From NCBI GenBank assembly GCA_019348265.1, contig JAHWJV010000047.1, positions 1-13,387 of the forward strand: a stretch of 13,387 bases of DNA. Direction: 5' to 3'. This document shows positions 1 through 7,543 of this stretch, piece after piece (the stretch's first letter is position 1; each line of letters opens with the position of its first letter). This stretch comes from Gemmatimonadota bacterium (GTDB lineage: Bacteria; Gemmatimonadota; Gemmatimonadetes; Longimicrobiales; Longimicrobiaceae). The translations under genes were made by a program, and so were the position numbers. The notes beneath the pieces are model-generated. The model saw nothing but the letters and a program-made list of their open reading frames with translations. It was not told the origin of the DNA and searched no databases.

Positions 1-301
1 CACTCGAGAGCGCCGTCAGCCAGACGCGACCCTTATTCCCGGCGCCAGGCCCACTGGGTGGACCCCGCTCGACTTGCATGTGGATCTGTACCGCCCACTC
101 TGACCCCCTCGGTCACCAGAATCTCACTCACTCGGCGGGTGCCGCGGGTCGGCGACAGGCACGACGAGTGGCTCCGTCAGGACGAGGCGCCCTCGCCGCT
201 GGTTCCCCCCGACGGACCCGGGGCGTTGGTCTGCCACTGGGCGATGGGTCCGGCCAGGAGGCCCGCGAGGGCGGCGGTGGCGATGCCGATCCTCCACATA
301 T
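1..301. other. Leading region without a convincing gene
   Basis: No recognisable protein family or complete RNA gene was found here. Two things can be seen. Positions 61-82, read on the minus strand, contain CACATGCAAGTCGAGCGG, a string matching the conserved segment near base 50 of bacterial 16S rRNA, but the flanks do not align. A minus-strand frame at 299-177 could encode a 40-residue peptide with one hydrophobic stretch, but it starts only 2 nt from the ATPase start and has no ribosome binding site. The promoter of the downstream operon should lie here or before the window; I could not identify -35/-10 boxes with confidence. Confidence 0.5.
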
Positions 302-2011
302 ATGAAGAAGAAGCTCTTAGGTGAGCGGCTGCTGGAATCCGGCTTAATCCAGGAACGCCAGCTCGCGCAGGCCCTCCAGGCACAGCAGAGTACGGGTGAG
401 CAGCTGGGGCGGCTGCTCGTTCGGCTTGGATACCTGAAGGACGACGACTTATTGCGGCTCCTCTGCGAGGACGCCGGGATCGACTTTTCTACGCTTGAAT
501 CAGTCGAGCCGGAGCTTGCGGCGCTCCACGCAGTGCCGGAAGCGCTCGCCCGTTCGCTGACCATTCTCCCCCTGTCCCTGACGGACGGTCGAGTCAGGGT
601 GGCACTCGCCGACCCCTTCGAGCTGAGCACCATCACCGCGGCGGAGCGCAGCAGCGGGCTTCGGGTGAGCGTGGTCGGCGCGCCGCGCGCGAAGATCCAG
701 GGCGCGATCGAACGGGCGTACCGGAACGCGCCCCGCCAGCCGCGCGGTTCCGGCCCGGCTCCGGAGGCGAACGCCGGGATCCGCAGTGGTTTGGGAAGCT
801 CGGCGCTCGTGACGAACACACGGTCCGAAAGCGTCTCAGAGTCGCCCGACGCTGGCAGGGACTCGACGGAGTCCGGCGGAACCGCAGCGGGGATCGCTGA
901 TGAGGTGTTCGAGCGCGGCGTCGCCCTGGGAGCGACGGACATCCACATCGAGCCGACTACCGCGGGCGTGGAGGTGCGGTACCGACTGGACGGGATCCTA
1001 CGCAAGGGGCCCAGCTTTCCAAAGAACGTGCAGGGCCCGCTGATCACGCGCATCAAAGTTCTCGCCGGGCTCAACATCGCGGAGAGCCGGCTGCCGCAGG
1101 ACGGAAGGCTCCGCATCACGGCCTCGGGCCGTGAGATCGATCTCCGGGTATCCACCTTCCCGACGCTGCAGGGGGAGGATCTGGTGCTCCGGATCCTTGA
1201 TCGAGCGCGGGTGCCGCTGCGCCTATCTGGCCTGGGCTTCGCGGATGGCGATCTCGCCATGCTGCGTGAGGTGCTCGCCCGCCCGCTCGGCCTGGTGCTG
1301 CTCACCGGGCCGACCGGCTCCGGCAAGACCACCACGCTCTACTCCGCCCTGTCGGAGCTGAACACGGGTGAGCGCTGCATCCTCACGATTGAGGACCCGG
1401 TGGAGTACGAGGTCGAAGGTATCCGCCAGTCGCAGATCAATCCGCGCTCGGGCCTCACTTTCTCCTCCGGATTGCGCTCCATGCTCCGCCACGATCCGGA
1501 CGTGATACTCGTGGGGGAGATCCGCGACCTCGACACGGCGCAGATCGCCTTGAGTGCCGCTATGACCGGTCACATGGTACTGTCGACCATCCACACCAAC
1601 TCTGCCGCCGCGGCACTTCCGCGGCTGCTGGACATGGGTACCGAACCGTTCGCGCTGGCCTCCTCGCTCCAGCTGTCGGTCGCGCAGCGCCTGGTCCGCG
1701 CGCTCTGTCTGGAGTGTCGGCAGCCGACCGACGTTCCGGTGGCGGTGCGCCGCCGCTTCAGTCTGGGCGACGTCCAGCTCTATCGCCCCGGAGGTTGCGC
1801 GAGGTGCGGCCGGACCGGCTACCGTGGCCGAGGCGCGATCTTCGAGTTCCTGCCCGTGAACGAGGCTGTCACCAAGGGAATCTTCGAGCGCAAGAGTGCG
1901 GAGGACATCCAGCGCCTGGGCGGCCGACCGACGCTGTTCGACGCCGGGCTCGAGAAAGTCCGGAACGGCTCCACGACCCTCGAAGAGCTTCTTCGGGTGG
2001 TCTCCCTTTGA
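302..2011 (+). CDS. gspE: GspE/PilB/MshE-family assembly ATPase
   Basis: This is the cytoplasmic hexameric ATPase that powers pilin or pseudopilin polymerisation; its 569 residues fit the GspE/MshE family. The N-terminus (about 5-57) has two 24-residue MshEN-like repeats separated by 5 residues, followed by a T2SSE N-terminal domain (to about 140) and a low-complexity Ser/Gly linker (about 140-200). The catalytic part begins with ATDIHIEP near 210. It has Walker A GPTGSGKTT (336-344), the Asp box IEDPVEY (from 363), Walker B VILVGEIRD (401-409) and the His box with H424 and H431. The zinc tetracysteine motif is C469/C472 and C499/C502, which is typical of extension ATPases and absent from PilT retraction ATPases. 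No clear Shine-Dalgarno sequence precedes the ATG, but MKKKLLGERLLESGLI matches family N-termini. It is first in the operon, 20 nt before the platform gene. The family call is firm; MshE versus GspE versus PilB is inferred from context. Confidence 0.96.
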   Translation: MKKKLLGERLLESGLIQERQLAQALQAQQSTGEQLGRLLVRLGYLKDDDLLRLLCEDAGIDFSTLESVEPELAALHAVPEALARSLTILPLSLTDGRVRVALADPFELSTITAAERSSGLRVSVVGAPRAKIQGAIERAYRNAPRQPRGSGPAPEANAGIRSGLGSSALVTNTRSESVSESPDAGRDSTESGGTAAGIADEVFERGVALGATDIHIEPTTAGVEVRYRLDGILRKGPSFPKNVQGPLITRIKVLAGLNIAESRLPQDGRLRITASGREIDLRVSTFPTLQGEDLVLRILDRARVPLRLSGLGFADGDLAMLREVLARPLGLVLLTGPTGSGKTTTLYSALSELNTGERCILTIEDPVEYEVEGIRQSQINPRSGLTFSSGLRSMLRHDPDVILVGEIRDLDTAQIALSAAMTGHMVLSTIHTNSAAAALPRLLDMGTEPFALASSLQLSVAQRLVRALCLECRQPTDVPVAVRRRFSLGDVQLYRPGGCARCGRTGYRGRGAIFEFLPVNEAVTKGIFERKSAEDIQRLGGRPTLFDAGLEKVRNGSTTLEELLRVVSL

Positions 2012-2031
2012 CGTAGCTCCGCAGGGCAACC

Positions 2032-3264
2032 GTGCCGCAATTCGCATATGAGGCGCTGACCGAGCAAGGGACCGTCCAGCGCGGTGAGGCCGGGGCGGCC
2101 GATGAGGCCGAGCTCGAGACCCGGCTCCGCGAGCAGGGGCAGTACCTGATCCGCGCGGAATCCCGACCGCAGGGAGACCCCGGCGGCTCCGACGCGCAGC
2201 GCGCGCGGAAGATGACGGACGGTAACGTGAACCGGGCGGACATGCTCGCCTTCACCGAATACCTCTGGGGGGCGACTCAGGCCGGTATCCCGATCCTCAC
2301 CACGCTCGACGACATCGGGCATCAACTCGGATCCGAGTTGATGCGGAAGATCACGTCCGAGCTGGGCCGGTCGATGGCCGAGGAGGGGAAGACCCTGTCG
2401 GAGGCGATGGCCGAGCACCCGCAGGCGTTCTCCCGGCTGTACGTGGCGACGGTGGAGGCCGGCGAGACGACGGGTCAGCTGGATTACGCGCTCCAGCAGC
2501 TGGTCGACTATCTGGAGTGGAACCGCGAAATCACGATCCAGATCCGACAGGCGACCCTGTACCCGGTGATCGTCCTCGCCGTGATGGGGCTGCTGATCGG
2601 GCTGCTGGTAGTTTTCGTCTACCCGCGGCTCCTTCCGGTCTTCGAGGGGTTCAACGTCGAGCTACCCTGGCCCACGCGCGCGGTGATGGCGGCGGGAGAC
2701 TACCTGCGGCGGCGGTGGATGCTGGTCCTGGGAACGCTCCTGCTCACCGCATTGGTCTGGCGGAGCTATGGCCGAACCCGGGAAGGGCGGCTCCGGATCG
2801 ACAGCTTCAAGCTGAGGATGCCGGTCTTCGGCCGTTTGCTGCACGATCTCGAGATGGCGCGCCTCGTCACGTACATGGGCCTCTTCTACCGTACCGGCGT
2901 GGACCTGCTTCGCGGCCTGGCGCTGCTTGAGCAGATGATGACGAACACCAGGGTCGCGCAGGCCGTCGGTCAGGCGCGCGCGGAGATCGCCGGCGGCGAT
3001 TCCATCGCCCACGCTCTCGCGCAGACCCGGCTCTTCCCGACGGTGGTGATACGGAGCTTCGCGCTCGGCGAGTCCACCGGGAAGCTCGACGAGTCGCTCG
3101 AGCGGGCGCGAGTCTACTACGCCCGTGAAGTCCCCGCCTCGGTACGCAGGATGCTCTCGGCACTGCAGCCATTGCTGATCGTATTCCTCGGTGGAGTCAT
3201 CGCGCTGGTCGCCCTCTCGATCTTCCTGCCGATCATCCGCATCTATGAGTCGGTGGGCTCGTGA
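2032..3264 (+). CDS. gspF: GspF/PilC/MshG inner-membrane platform protein
   Basis: This polytopic inner-membrane protein couples the assembly ATPase to the growing pilus or pseudopilus. The N-terminus PQFAYEALTEQG is the usual GspF opening. Two T2SSF repeats occupy about 70-190 and 275-400, each with a family motif (VEAGETTGQLDYAL in the first, ALGESTGKLDESLERA in the second). Hydrophobic segments lie at about 176-200, 229-245 and 381-403, giving the family's three-helix topology. Its 410 residues are normal length. The start is GTG at 2032, 20 nt after the ATPase stop; only a weak AGGG-like site precedes it. The stop overlaps the GTG of the next gene by 4 nt, implying translational coupling. 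Confidence 0.96.
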   Translation: MPQFAYEALTEQGTVQRGEAGAADEAELETRLREQGQYLIRAESRPQGDPGGSDAQRARKMTDGNVNRADMLAFTEYLWGATQAGIPILTTLDDIGHQLGSELMRKITSELGRSMAEEGKTLSEAMAEHPQAFSRLYVATVEAGETTGQLDYALQQLVDYLEWNREITIQIRQATLYPVIVLAVMGLLIGLLVVFVYPRLLPVFEGFNVELPWPTRAVMAAGDYLRRRWMLVLGTLLLTALVWRSYGRTREGRLRIDSFKLRMPVFGRLLHDLEMARLVTYMGLFYRTGVDLLRGLALLEQMMTNTRVAQAVGQARAEIAGGDSIAHALAQTRLFPTVVIRSFALGESTGKLDESLERARVYYAREVPASVRRMLSALQPLLIVFLGGVIALVALSIFLPIIRIYESVGS

Positions 3265-4757
3265 TCGGGGCAAGCGTGTCCTTCTCGGTCCTTCTCTGCC
3301 CCGCAGGGGTGCACGTAGTCGCCTACCGCCGTTCGCGGGGGGGGCTGCACATCGAGCGGTACTCGCGGGAGCTGCGGCCCGGCCTGAACACGGATGAGAC
3401 GGCGCGAGTCGTCGCCGACCTGCTGGAGGCGGACGGCGCCAGAGGCCGGCGGATCTCCATCGCCGTCAGTGGATTCGGGAGCTGCCACCAGATCCTGACG
3501 CTCCCCCGCGCCGCCCGCAACGTCCTTCAGCCGATCGTCGTCCGGGAGCTGCGCCGTTTCTATCCGGACGTATTCGCGCAGGAATTGTCGGAGCCGATCG
3601 TCGATTTCGTCGAGCTGGTCCCGACCGATTCCCGACCGTCGCCACAGAACGATCTCCTCGTCGCCGCCATGCCACGGGATCTCGTCAGCACGGTGGTGAG
3701 CACGCTGGCCGACCGAGGCATGACGGTCGACCACTGGACGATCGCGCCACGTGCGCTGCAGCGGCTCTACGACGCATTCTCAGACGGGGAGACGACGGCG
3801 GCCGCGCTGGTCGTGGTACCGGATTGGCCGCTGCTCGGGTTCTTCCACCAGCGCGAGCTCCGGCTCTTCTCGGAGCCGCGCAGCGGGCCGGGCACGACCT
3901 TCGATGCCGGGGCGGGTGCGGTGATCGAGCACGTGGAGCGCGGCTCGATCTTTCTTCGGCAGCAGTTCCGCGGAGCGGCGGTAACCCGGCTCTACCTGGC
4001 TGCGGGACCGGAAGACGACATTTCCAGTCAGCAGGATCTGTTCGAGACAGTGCTCGGAGTCTCGGTTCTTCCGTTCGGACCGGCGAATCACCCGCCGGGG
4101 GCCTTCGCCGCGCTCGGGGCCGCACTTGACGGCGCGAGCGACGACGGGCTCAACCTGCTTCCCGCCGAGCTGCGGCCGCCGTCCGCAAGCGTGCGTTGGA
4201 CCCGCTACCTCGCGGTCGCCAGCGCGGGGGTGCTCCTGATCGCCGCGGGCTGGTGGGCGTGGAGCGCGAGGAGGGCGGAGGCCAGCGCTCGGCAGGAGGT
4301 CGCCGCGATCAGCCACGCTCTCAGCGCGCAAAGCTCACTTTTGCGGACCGTGAGGCCGATCATTGAAGAGCGACAGTCGCATGCGCGACGCGCGGCACTG
4401 ATCGACCTGCTCTCGCGTGACCGCCGTCGCCTTCCAGAGGTGCTCTGGCCGCTGCAGGCCGCCGCGTCCGAGGTGGAGATCCGTAAGCTCCAGGTGGTGC
4501 GGCAACAGGGTGGATGGGAGGTGGTAGTCGGAATTACCGCGACGGCCATGAGCTACGAGCAGGCGACCGACGCCATCACCGCGGTCGCGCAGCAACTCGG
4601 GTCCGAGCTTCCGGAGAATGCGCTGACGGTGAGCGGCATCGACCTGGCGCGCCTCCCGACGGAGGCTCTCGACGGGCCGGACCCCGCCGCGACGCCCATT
4701 GCGGCCAATGCTGAAATGTCTTTTATTGTACCCGATCCCAAAGAAACCGTCGAATGA
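3261..4757 (+). CDS. PilM-PilN fusion / GspL- or MshI-like assembly protein
   Basis: This is a bitopic inner-membrane protein. About 300 cytoplasmic residues have a PilM/GspL-type actin-like arrangement, then the DGLNLLPAELRP motif typical of PilN N-termini, one transmembrane helix (about 315-333, ending GWWAW), a short coiled coil and a periplasmic PilN-like domain. One polypeptide therefore does the work of PilM and PilN, as in GspL and MshI; 498 residues agrees with MshI. It would tie the ATPase and platform to the periplasmic alignment complex. The canonical nucleotide-binding signature of PilM (DIGxxxxK-like) is not visible near the N-terminus, so ATP binding is doubtful. It starts with GTG inside the end of the platform gene (4-nt overlap) and ends overlapping the next gene by 4 nt. 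The family call rests on architecture, motif and synteny. Confidence 0.85.
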   Translation: MIGASVSFSVLLCPAGVHVVAYRRSRGGLHIERYSRELRPGLNTDETARVVADLLEADGARGRRISIAVSGFGSCHQILTLPRAARNVLQPIVVRELRRFYPDVFAQELSEPIVDFVELVPTDSRPSPQNDLLVAAMPRDLVSTVVSTLADRGMTVDHWTIAPRALQRLYDAFSDGETTAAALVVVPDWPLLGFFHQRELRLFSEPRSGPGTTFDAGAGAVIEHVERGSIFLRQQFRGAAVTRLYLAAGPEDDISSQQDLFETVLGVSVLPFGPANHPPGAFAALGAALDGASDDGLNLLPAELRPPSASVRWTRYLAVASAGVLLIAAGWWAWSARRAEASARQEVAAISHALSAQSSLLRTVRPIIEERQSHARRAALIDLLSRDRRRLPEVLWPLQAAASEVEIRKLQVVRQQGGWEVVVGITATAMSYEQATDAITAVAQQLGSELPENALTVSGIDLARLPTEALDGPDPAATPIAANAEMSFIVPDPKETVE

Positions 4758-5374
4758 AAGACCAGCTTCGCCTCGGTCTTTCCGCCGCGCGCGCCCGCTT
4801 CACGCCGGTGCTGTCGTACCTGCGCGCGCACCGCTTCTGGGTGGAGTGCGCGTCGGTTTCGCTGTTCGGCGTTCTGGCCGCCTTCTCCGTCGGCTATGCG
4901 GCGATGGGACGAACCGCCGCTCTCGAAACGCGTGCCGCCGCCCTCGCCCGGGCTGACCAGAGCCTCGGCCGCTGGAGAACCGAGTTCCAGCCGCCGTCGC
5001 CCGAGGAGTCGGCCGCCTGGCGCGATAGCGAGACGACGCTGCTTTCCCTCCATGGGGAGTCCGCCCGGGCACTTTCCGTGGCCCGGCTGGTCGCGCAGCG
5101 CGCGCGGGAGGTCGGTCTCACCAGCCTGCGCGTGCGCCTCCTCCCGACGGACAGCCTTTCGCCGCTGAATACGATGGAGATCGCCGGCTGGACTGTCGAG
5201 CCCGCCGGTGAAGGGCTTTCGGTGGAGTTCGACGGAAACATCGGCGACCTGGTGGGGCTACTCGGCGCGCTCCCGCCGCAGGCTGCCGTCGAGCGGGTGG
5301 AAATGGAACCGGCGGGCGAGGCTCTGCATGCCCGCATCGTCCTCGCCACACGCCGGCTGGTCCGCCGGGAATGA
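4754..5374 (+). CDS. PilO/GspM/MshJ-like alignment protein
   Basis: This is a bitopic protein with a short cytoplasmic tail, one transmembrane helix (about 28-50), a helical stretch, and a periplasmic ferredoxin-like region rich in alternating strands and helices. It would dimerise with the PilN-like part of the preceding protein in the inner-membrane subcomplex that connects to the secretin. Its 206 residues match PilO and MshJ length. Sequence conservation in this family is low, so the call leans on size, topology and position directly after the PilM-PilN protein and before the PilP-like gene. ATGA overlaps (4 nt) at both ends make it part of a coupled block. Confidence 0.8.
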   Translation: MKDQLRLGLSAARARFTPVLSYLRAHRFWVECASVSLFGVLAAFSVGYAAMGRTAALETRAAALARADQSLGRWRTEFQPPSPEESAAWRDSETTLLSLHGESARALSVARLVAQRAREVGLTSLRVRLLPTDSLSPLNTMEIAGWTVEPAGEGLSVEFDGNIGDLVGLLGALPPQAAVERVEMEPAGEALHARIVLATRRLVRRE

Positions 5375-5823
5375 CAGGCCGGAGCCCCCTTCGCGCGCCG
5401 CTGGTGGTCGCCATATGCGCGGCGTCGGTCGGCGTTTCGGTGTGGTCGCTCGCGTTCTCATCCGCGGCCACGCCGTCGGCGGATCTGCCGCGCGCTGAGG
5501 AGCTGGACTCCCTCAGCCGATACCTCGCGCCCGTGGCACCCGCACCCCGGCTCGACGATTACGCTGTTTTCCTCCCGGCGCGCCGAGCGCCGCGCTACCA
5601 ACCGGCAGCTCCGCCGCCGATCATCGAGACGGCACCCTCAGTTTGGGAGCTGAGCGCGATCATGATCACGGGAGCGCGTCCGGTAGCGATCATCAACGAC
5701 CAGACCGTCGTCGCGGGGGCCCGGCTCCCGGATGGCGCGGTCGTGCTCGAAATCGAGCGCGATCATGTAGTCATTCGCGAGCCAAACGGCACGCGTCGGC
5801 GGCTCGTTCTTGCCGCCGGATAG
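5371..5823 (+). CDS. PilP/GspC/MshK-like periplasmic linker protein
   Basis: This 150-residue protein has an N-terminal membrane anchor (about 9-28), a Pro/Ala-rich spacer (about 35-88) and a small beta-rich C-terminal domain (about 90-148) containing ITGARPVAIINDQTVVAGA and ending VVIREPNGTRRRLVL. This is the HR-domain pattern of GspC, PilP and MshK: a paired beta-hairpin fold that contacts the secretin N-domain. No lipobox is present, so it looks inner-membrane anchored like GspC rather than a lipoprotein like PilP. It starts in an ATGA overlap with the PilO-like gene and is followed 14 nt later by the secretin gene, its expected partner. Confidence 0.8.
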   Translation: MTGRSPLRAPLVVAICAASVGVSVWSLAFSSAATPSADLPRAEELDSLSRYLAPVAPAPRLDDYAVFLPARRAPRYQPAAPPPIIETAPSVWELSAIMITGARPVAIINDQTVVAGARLPDGAVVLEIERDHVVIREPNGTRRRLVLAAG

Positions 5824-5837
5824 CAACTAAGGCATCG

Positions 5838-7541
5838 ATGAGCATCCTCTCCTTTCCCCTTCATCTATCAGGCGCAGCACGCCTCCTCCCGCTGGCGCTC
5901 CTCGCGACCGGCTGCGCCACCGCGCCGCCGGCCCGCTTGCCGACCACCACCATCAGGGTCGATCCGGTGGCGGCATCGGCGGGAGCGACCGCGTCCACGC
6001 AGGAAACCCCACTGCCCGCGCTGGCCGTGTCGCGGATCGGGGACGTCGGAACGAGTGCACGCCGGATCCAGAACCTCGACATGGTACGCCAGGACCTCGC
6101 CACGGTCATCCGCGGCCTGGCGGAGAGCTTCGGGCTCGATCACCAGATCGACCCCTCGGTTCGCGGCGAGGTCACCATGCGCCTGAGCGATGTTACGCTG
6201 CAGGACGCGTTGGCCGCTCTCGTGGAGCCCCGAGGTTACCAGTTCCAGGTCGAGGGAAACGTTCTCCGTGTCGTCCCCGCTCGACTGGAGACGCGGATGT
6301 TCACCCTCGATTACGTGTCAGTTTCACGCATCGGAGTGGCCACCACAGTGGTGCAGCGCTCGCTCAGCAGCATCGGCGGGGGCGGCGGTCCCGGCGGATT
6401 CGGGGGGAACAGCGGCGGATTCGGCGGAGCTGGAGCCCTCGGGACGGCTGGTGGCTTCGGCGCCAACGCTGGACAGGCGGGGTCGAACGGTGGGTTCGGT
6501 GGCGGCGGCGGGGCGGGTGGCGGATCGATCACGAGCACGACGGTCGCCGACCTCTGGCACGAGATCCAGGTCGCGCTCGACGGCCTGATCTTCGATGCGC
6601 CCCAGACCGGCGGAGCGGCCGCGAACCTCTCTCAGTCGGGAGCAGGCGCGCGCAGCGGGCCGTATAGCCGAACCGGGGGGGGACGAAGGCTGATCATCAA
6701 CCCGTTGGCGGGGATCGTGACGGTCACGGCCGAGCCGGAGAAGCTCGCGGAGGTGCAGGCGTACATCACCACGATCGAGCGCTCCGTACAGCGCCAGGTG
6801 CTGATCGAGGCCAAGATCGTAGAGGTCAGCCTCAACCGGGACTTCGAATACGGAATCGACTGGTCGGTGGTGCGCAACGTCGGGGGGTTGAACCTCTCCA
6901 TCGGGGCGGGCAGTAACGGGGCGCAGCTCACGATCGCGAACCCGGACCAGGCCGATGCCTCCATCGGGATCGTGCTCCGCGCGCTGGAGACGCAGGGGAA
7001 CGTCAGCGTGCTCTCAAGCCCGCGGGTATCCGTGTTGAACAACCAGCCGGCGGTCTTCAACGTCACGACGGACGACGTGTTCTTTTCCGTCACCCGGCAG
7101 CCCGTGCTCGGACCCACAGGGGGGACGATCGGCTTCAACACCCAGATCATCCCGCAGCAGATCTCTGTCGGCATCACGCTCGACGTGCTCGCGCAGATCG
7201 CGCCAGACAACATCATCACGCTGAACGTCAGGCCGGTGGTCACGGACGTCATCTCGGAGAAGAGCGTCACGCTGGACGATGGGACGCAAGCGACGGCGCC
7301 GGTGATCGACCGGCGCGAGACGGACACGATGGTGCGGATCCGAGGTGGCGAGACGGTGGTCATAGGCGGGCTGATGCAGACGCGCCAGGTCGACGAGACG
7401 AGCGGGATTCCCGGGCTGCGTGACATCCCGCTCATCGGACGGCTCTTCGGCGGCGTACAGCAGGCCACGGAGAAACGCGAGCTGGTGATCTTCATCACGC
7501 CCCGGATCGTCGCGGGGCATCAGCAGCAGGCTCGGAACTGA
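5838..7541 (+). CDS. mshL: MshL-type outer-membrane secretin (lipoprotein)
   Basis: This is the outer-membrane channel through which the pilus or substrate exits. The start is ATG 5838, preceded by AAGG 5 nt upstream; the frame stays open farther upstream but overlaps the PilP-like gene. It gives 567 residues, the MshL size. Residues 1-25 form a signal peptide ending LLATG before C26, a slightly atypical lipobox. An STN/N0 domain spans about 81-147. A glycine-rich insert (180-229, 30 of 50 residues Gly) and a second flexible linker (about 245-270) precede an N1-type domain (GRRLIINPLAGIVTVTAEP). The secretin core starts near 321 (VLIEAKIVEVSLN), includes VLSSPRVSVLNNQPA, and ends with GGLMQ, IPGLRDIPLIGRLFG and ELVIFITPRIV. 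It lies 2 nt before the ExeA-like gene. The secretin call is certain; the MSHA subtype rests on synteny and sequence resemblance. Confidence 0.95.
   Translation: MSILSFPLHLSGAARLLPLALLATGCATAPPARLPTTTIRVDPVAASAGATASTQETPLPALAVSRIGDVGTSARRIQNLDMVRQDLATVIRGLAESFGLDHQIDPSVRGEVTMRLSDVTLQDALAALVEPRGYQFQVEGNVLRVVPARLETRMFTLDYVSVSRIGVATTVVQRSLSSIGGGGGPGGFGGNSGGFGGAGALGTAGGFGANAGQAGSNGGFGGGGGAGGGSITSTTVADLWHEIQVALDGLIFDAPQTGGAAANLSQSGAGARSGPYSRTGGGRRLIINPLAGIVTVTAEPEKLAEVQAYITTIERSVQRQVLIEAKIVEVSLNRDFEYGIDWSVVRNVGGLNLSIGAGSNGAQLTIANPDQADASIGIVLRALETQGNVSVLSSPRVSVLNNQPAVFNVTTDDVFFSVTRQPVLGPTGGTIGFNTQIIPQQISVGITLDVLAQIAPDNIITLNVRPVVTDVISEKSVTLDDGTQATAPVIDRRETDTMVRIRGGETVVIGGLMQTRQVDETSGIPGLRDIPLIGRLFGGVQQATEKRELVIFITPRIVAGHQQQARN
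6375..6524 (+). other. Glycine-rich insert inside the secretin
   Basis: These codons encode 50 residues of which 30 are glycine, with recurring GGF and GGFGG units (residues 180-229 of the secretin). It lies between the N0 (STN) domain and the next periplasmic domain, where a flexible linker is expected, but the length and near-repetitive GGF composition stand out. The reading frame is kept on both sides, so it is part of the gene and not an insertion that breaks it. Confidence 0.9.
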
Positions 7542-7543
7542 AG

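Noticed and set aside
124..1335. A 403-codon minus-strand open frame opposite the ATPase gene
   Set aside because: Its translation is Arg/Ser-rich low complexity and it lies antisense to a clear GspE-family gene; in high-G+C DNA such mirror frames are common.
2662..3273. A 203-codon minus-strand open frame opposite the platform gene
   Set aside because: Antisense shadow of a well-conserved GspF gene; no recognisable domain.
5643..5837. Upstream extension of the secretin frame to 5643
   Set aside because: It overlaps the PilP-like gene out of frame, and the added residues are Arg-rich and precede a proper signal peptide starting at 5838 with AAGG upstream.
6632..7498. A 288-codon minus-strand open frame opposite the secretin
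   Set aside because: Antisense to the conserved secretin core; composition is Ser/Thr-rich with no family resemblance.
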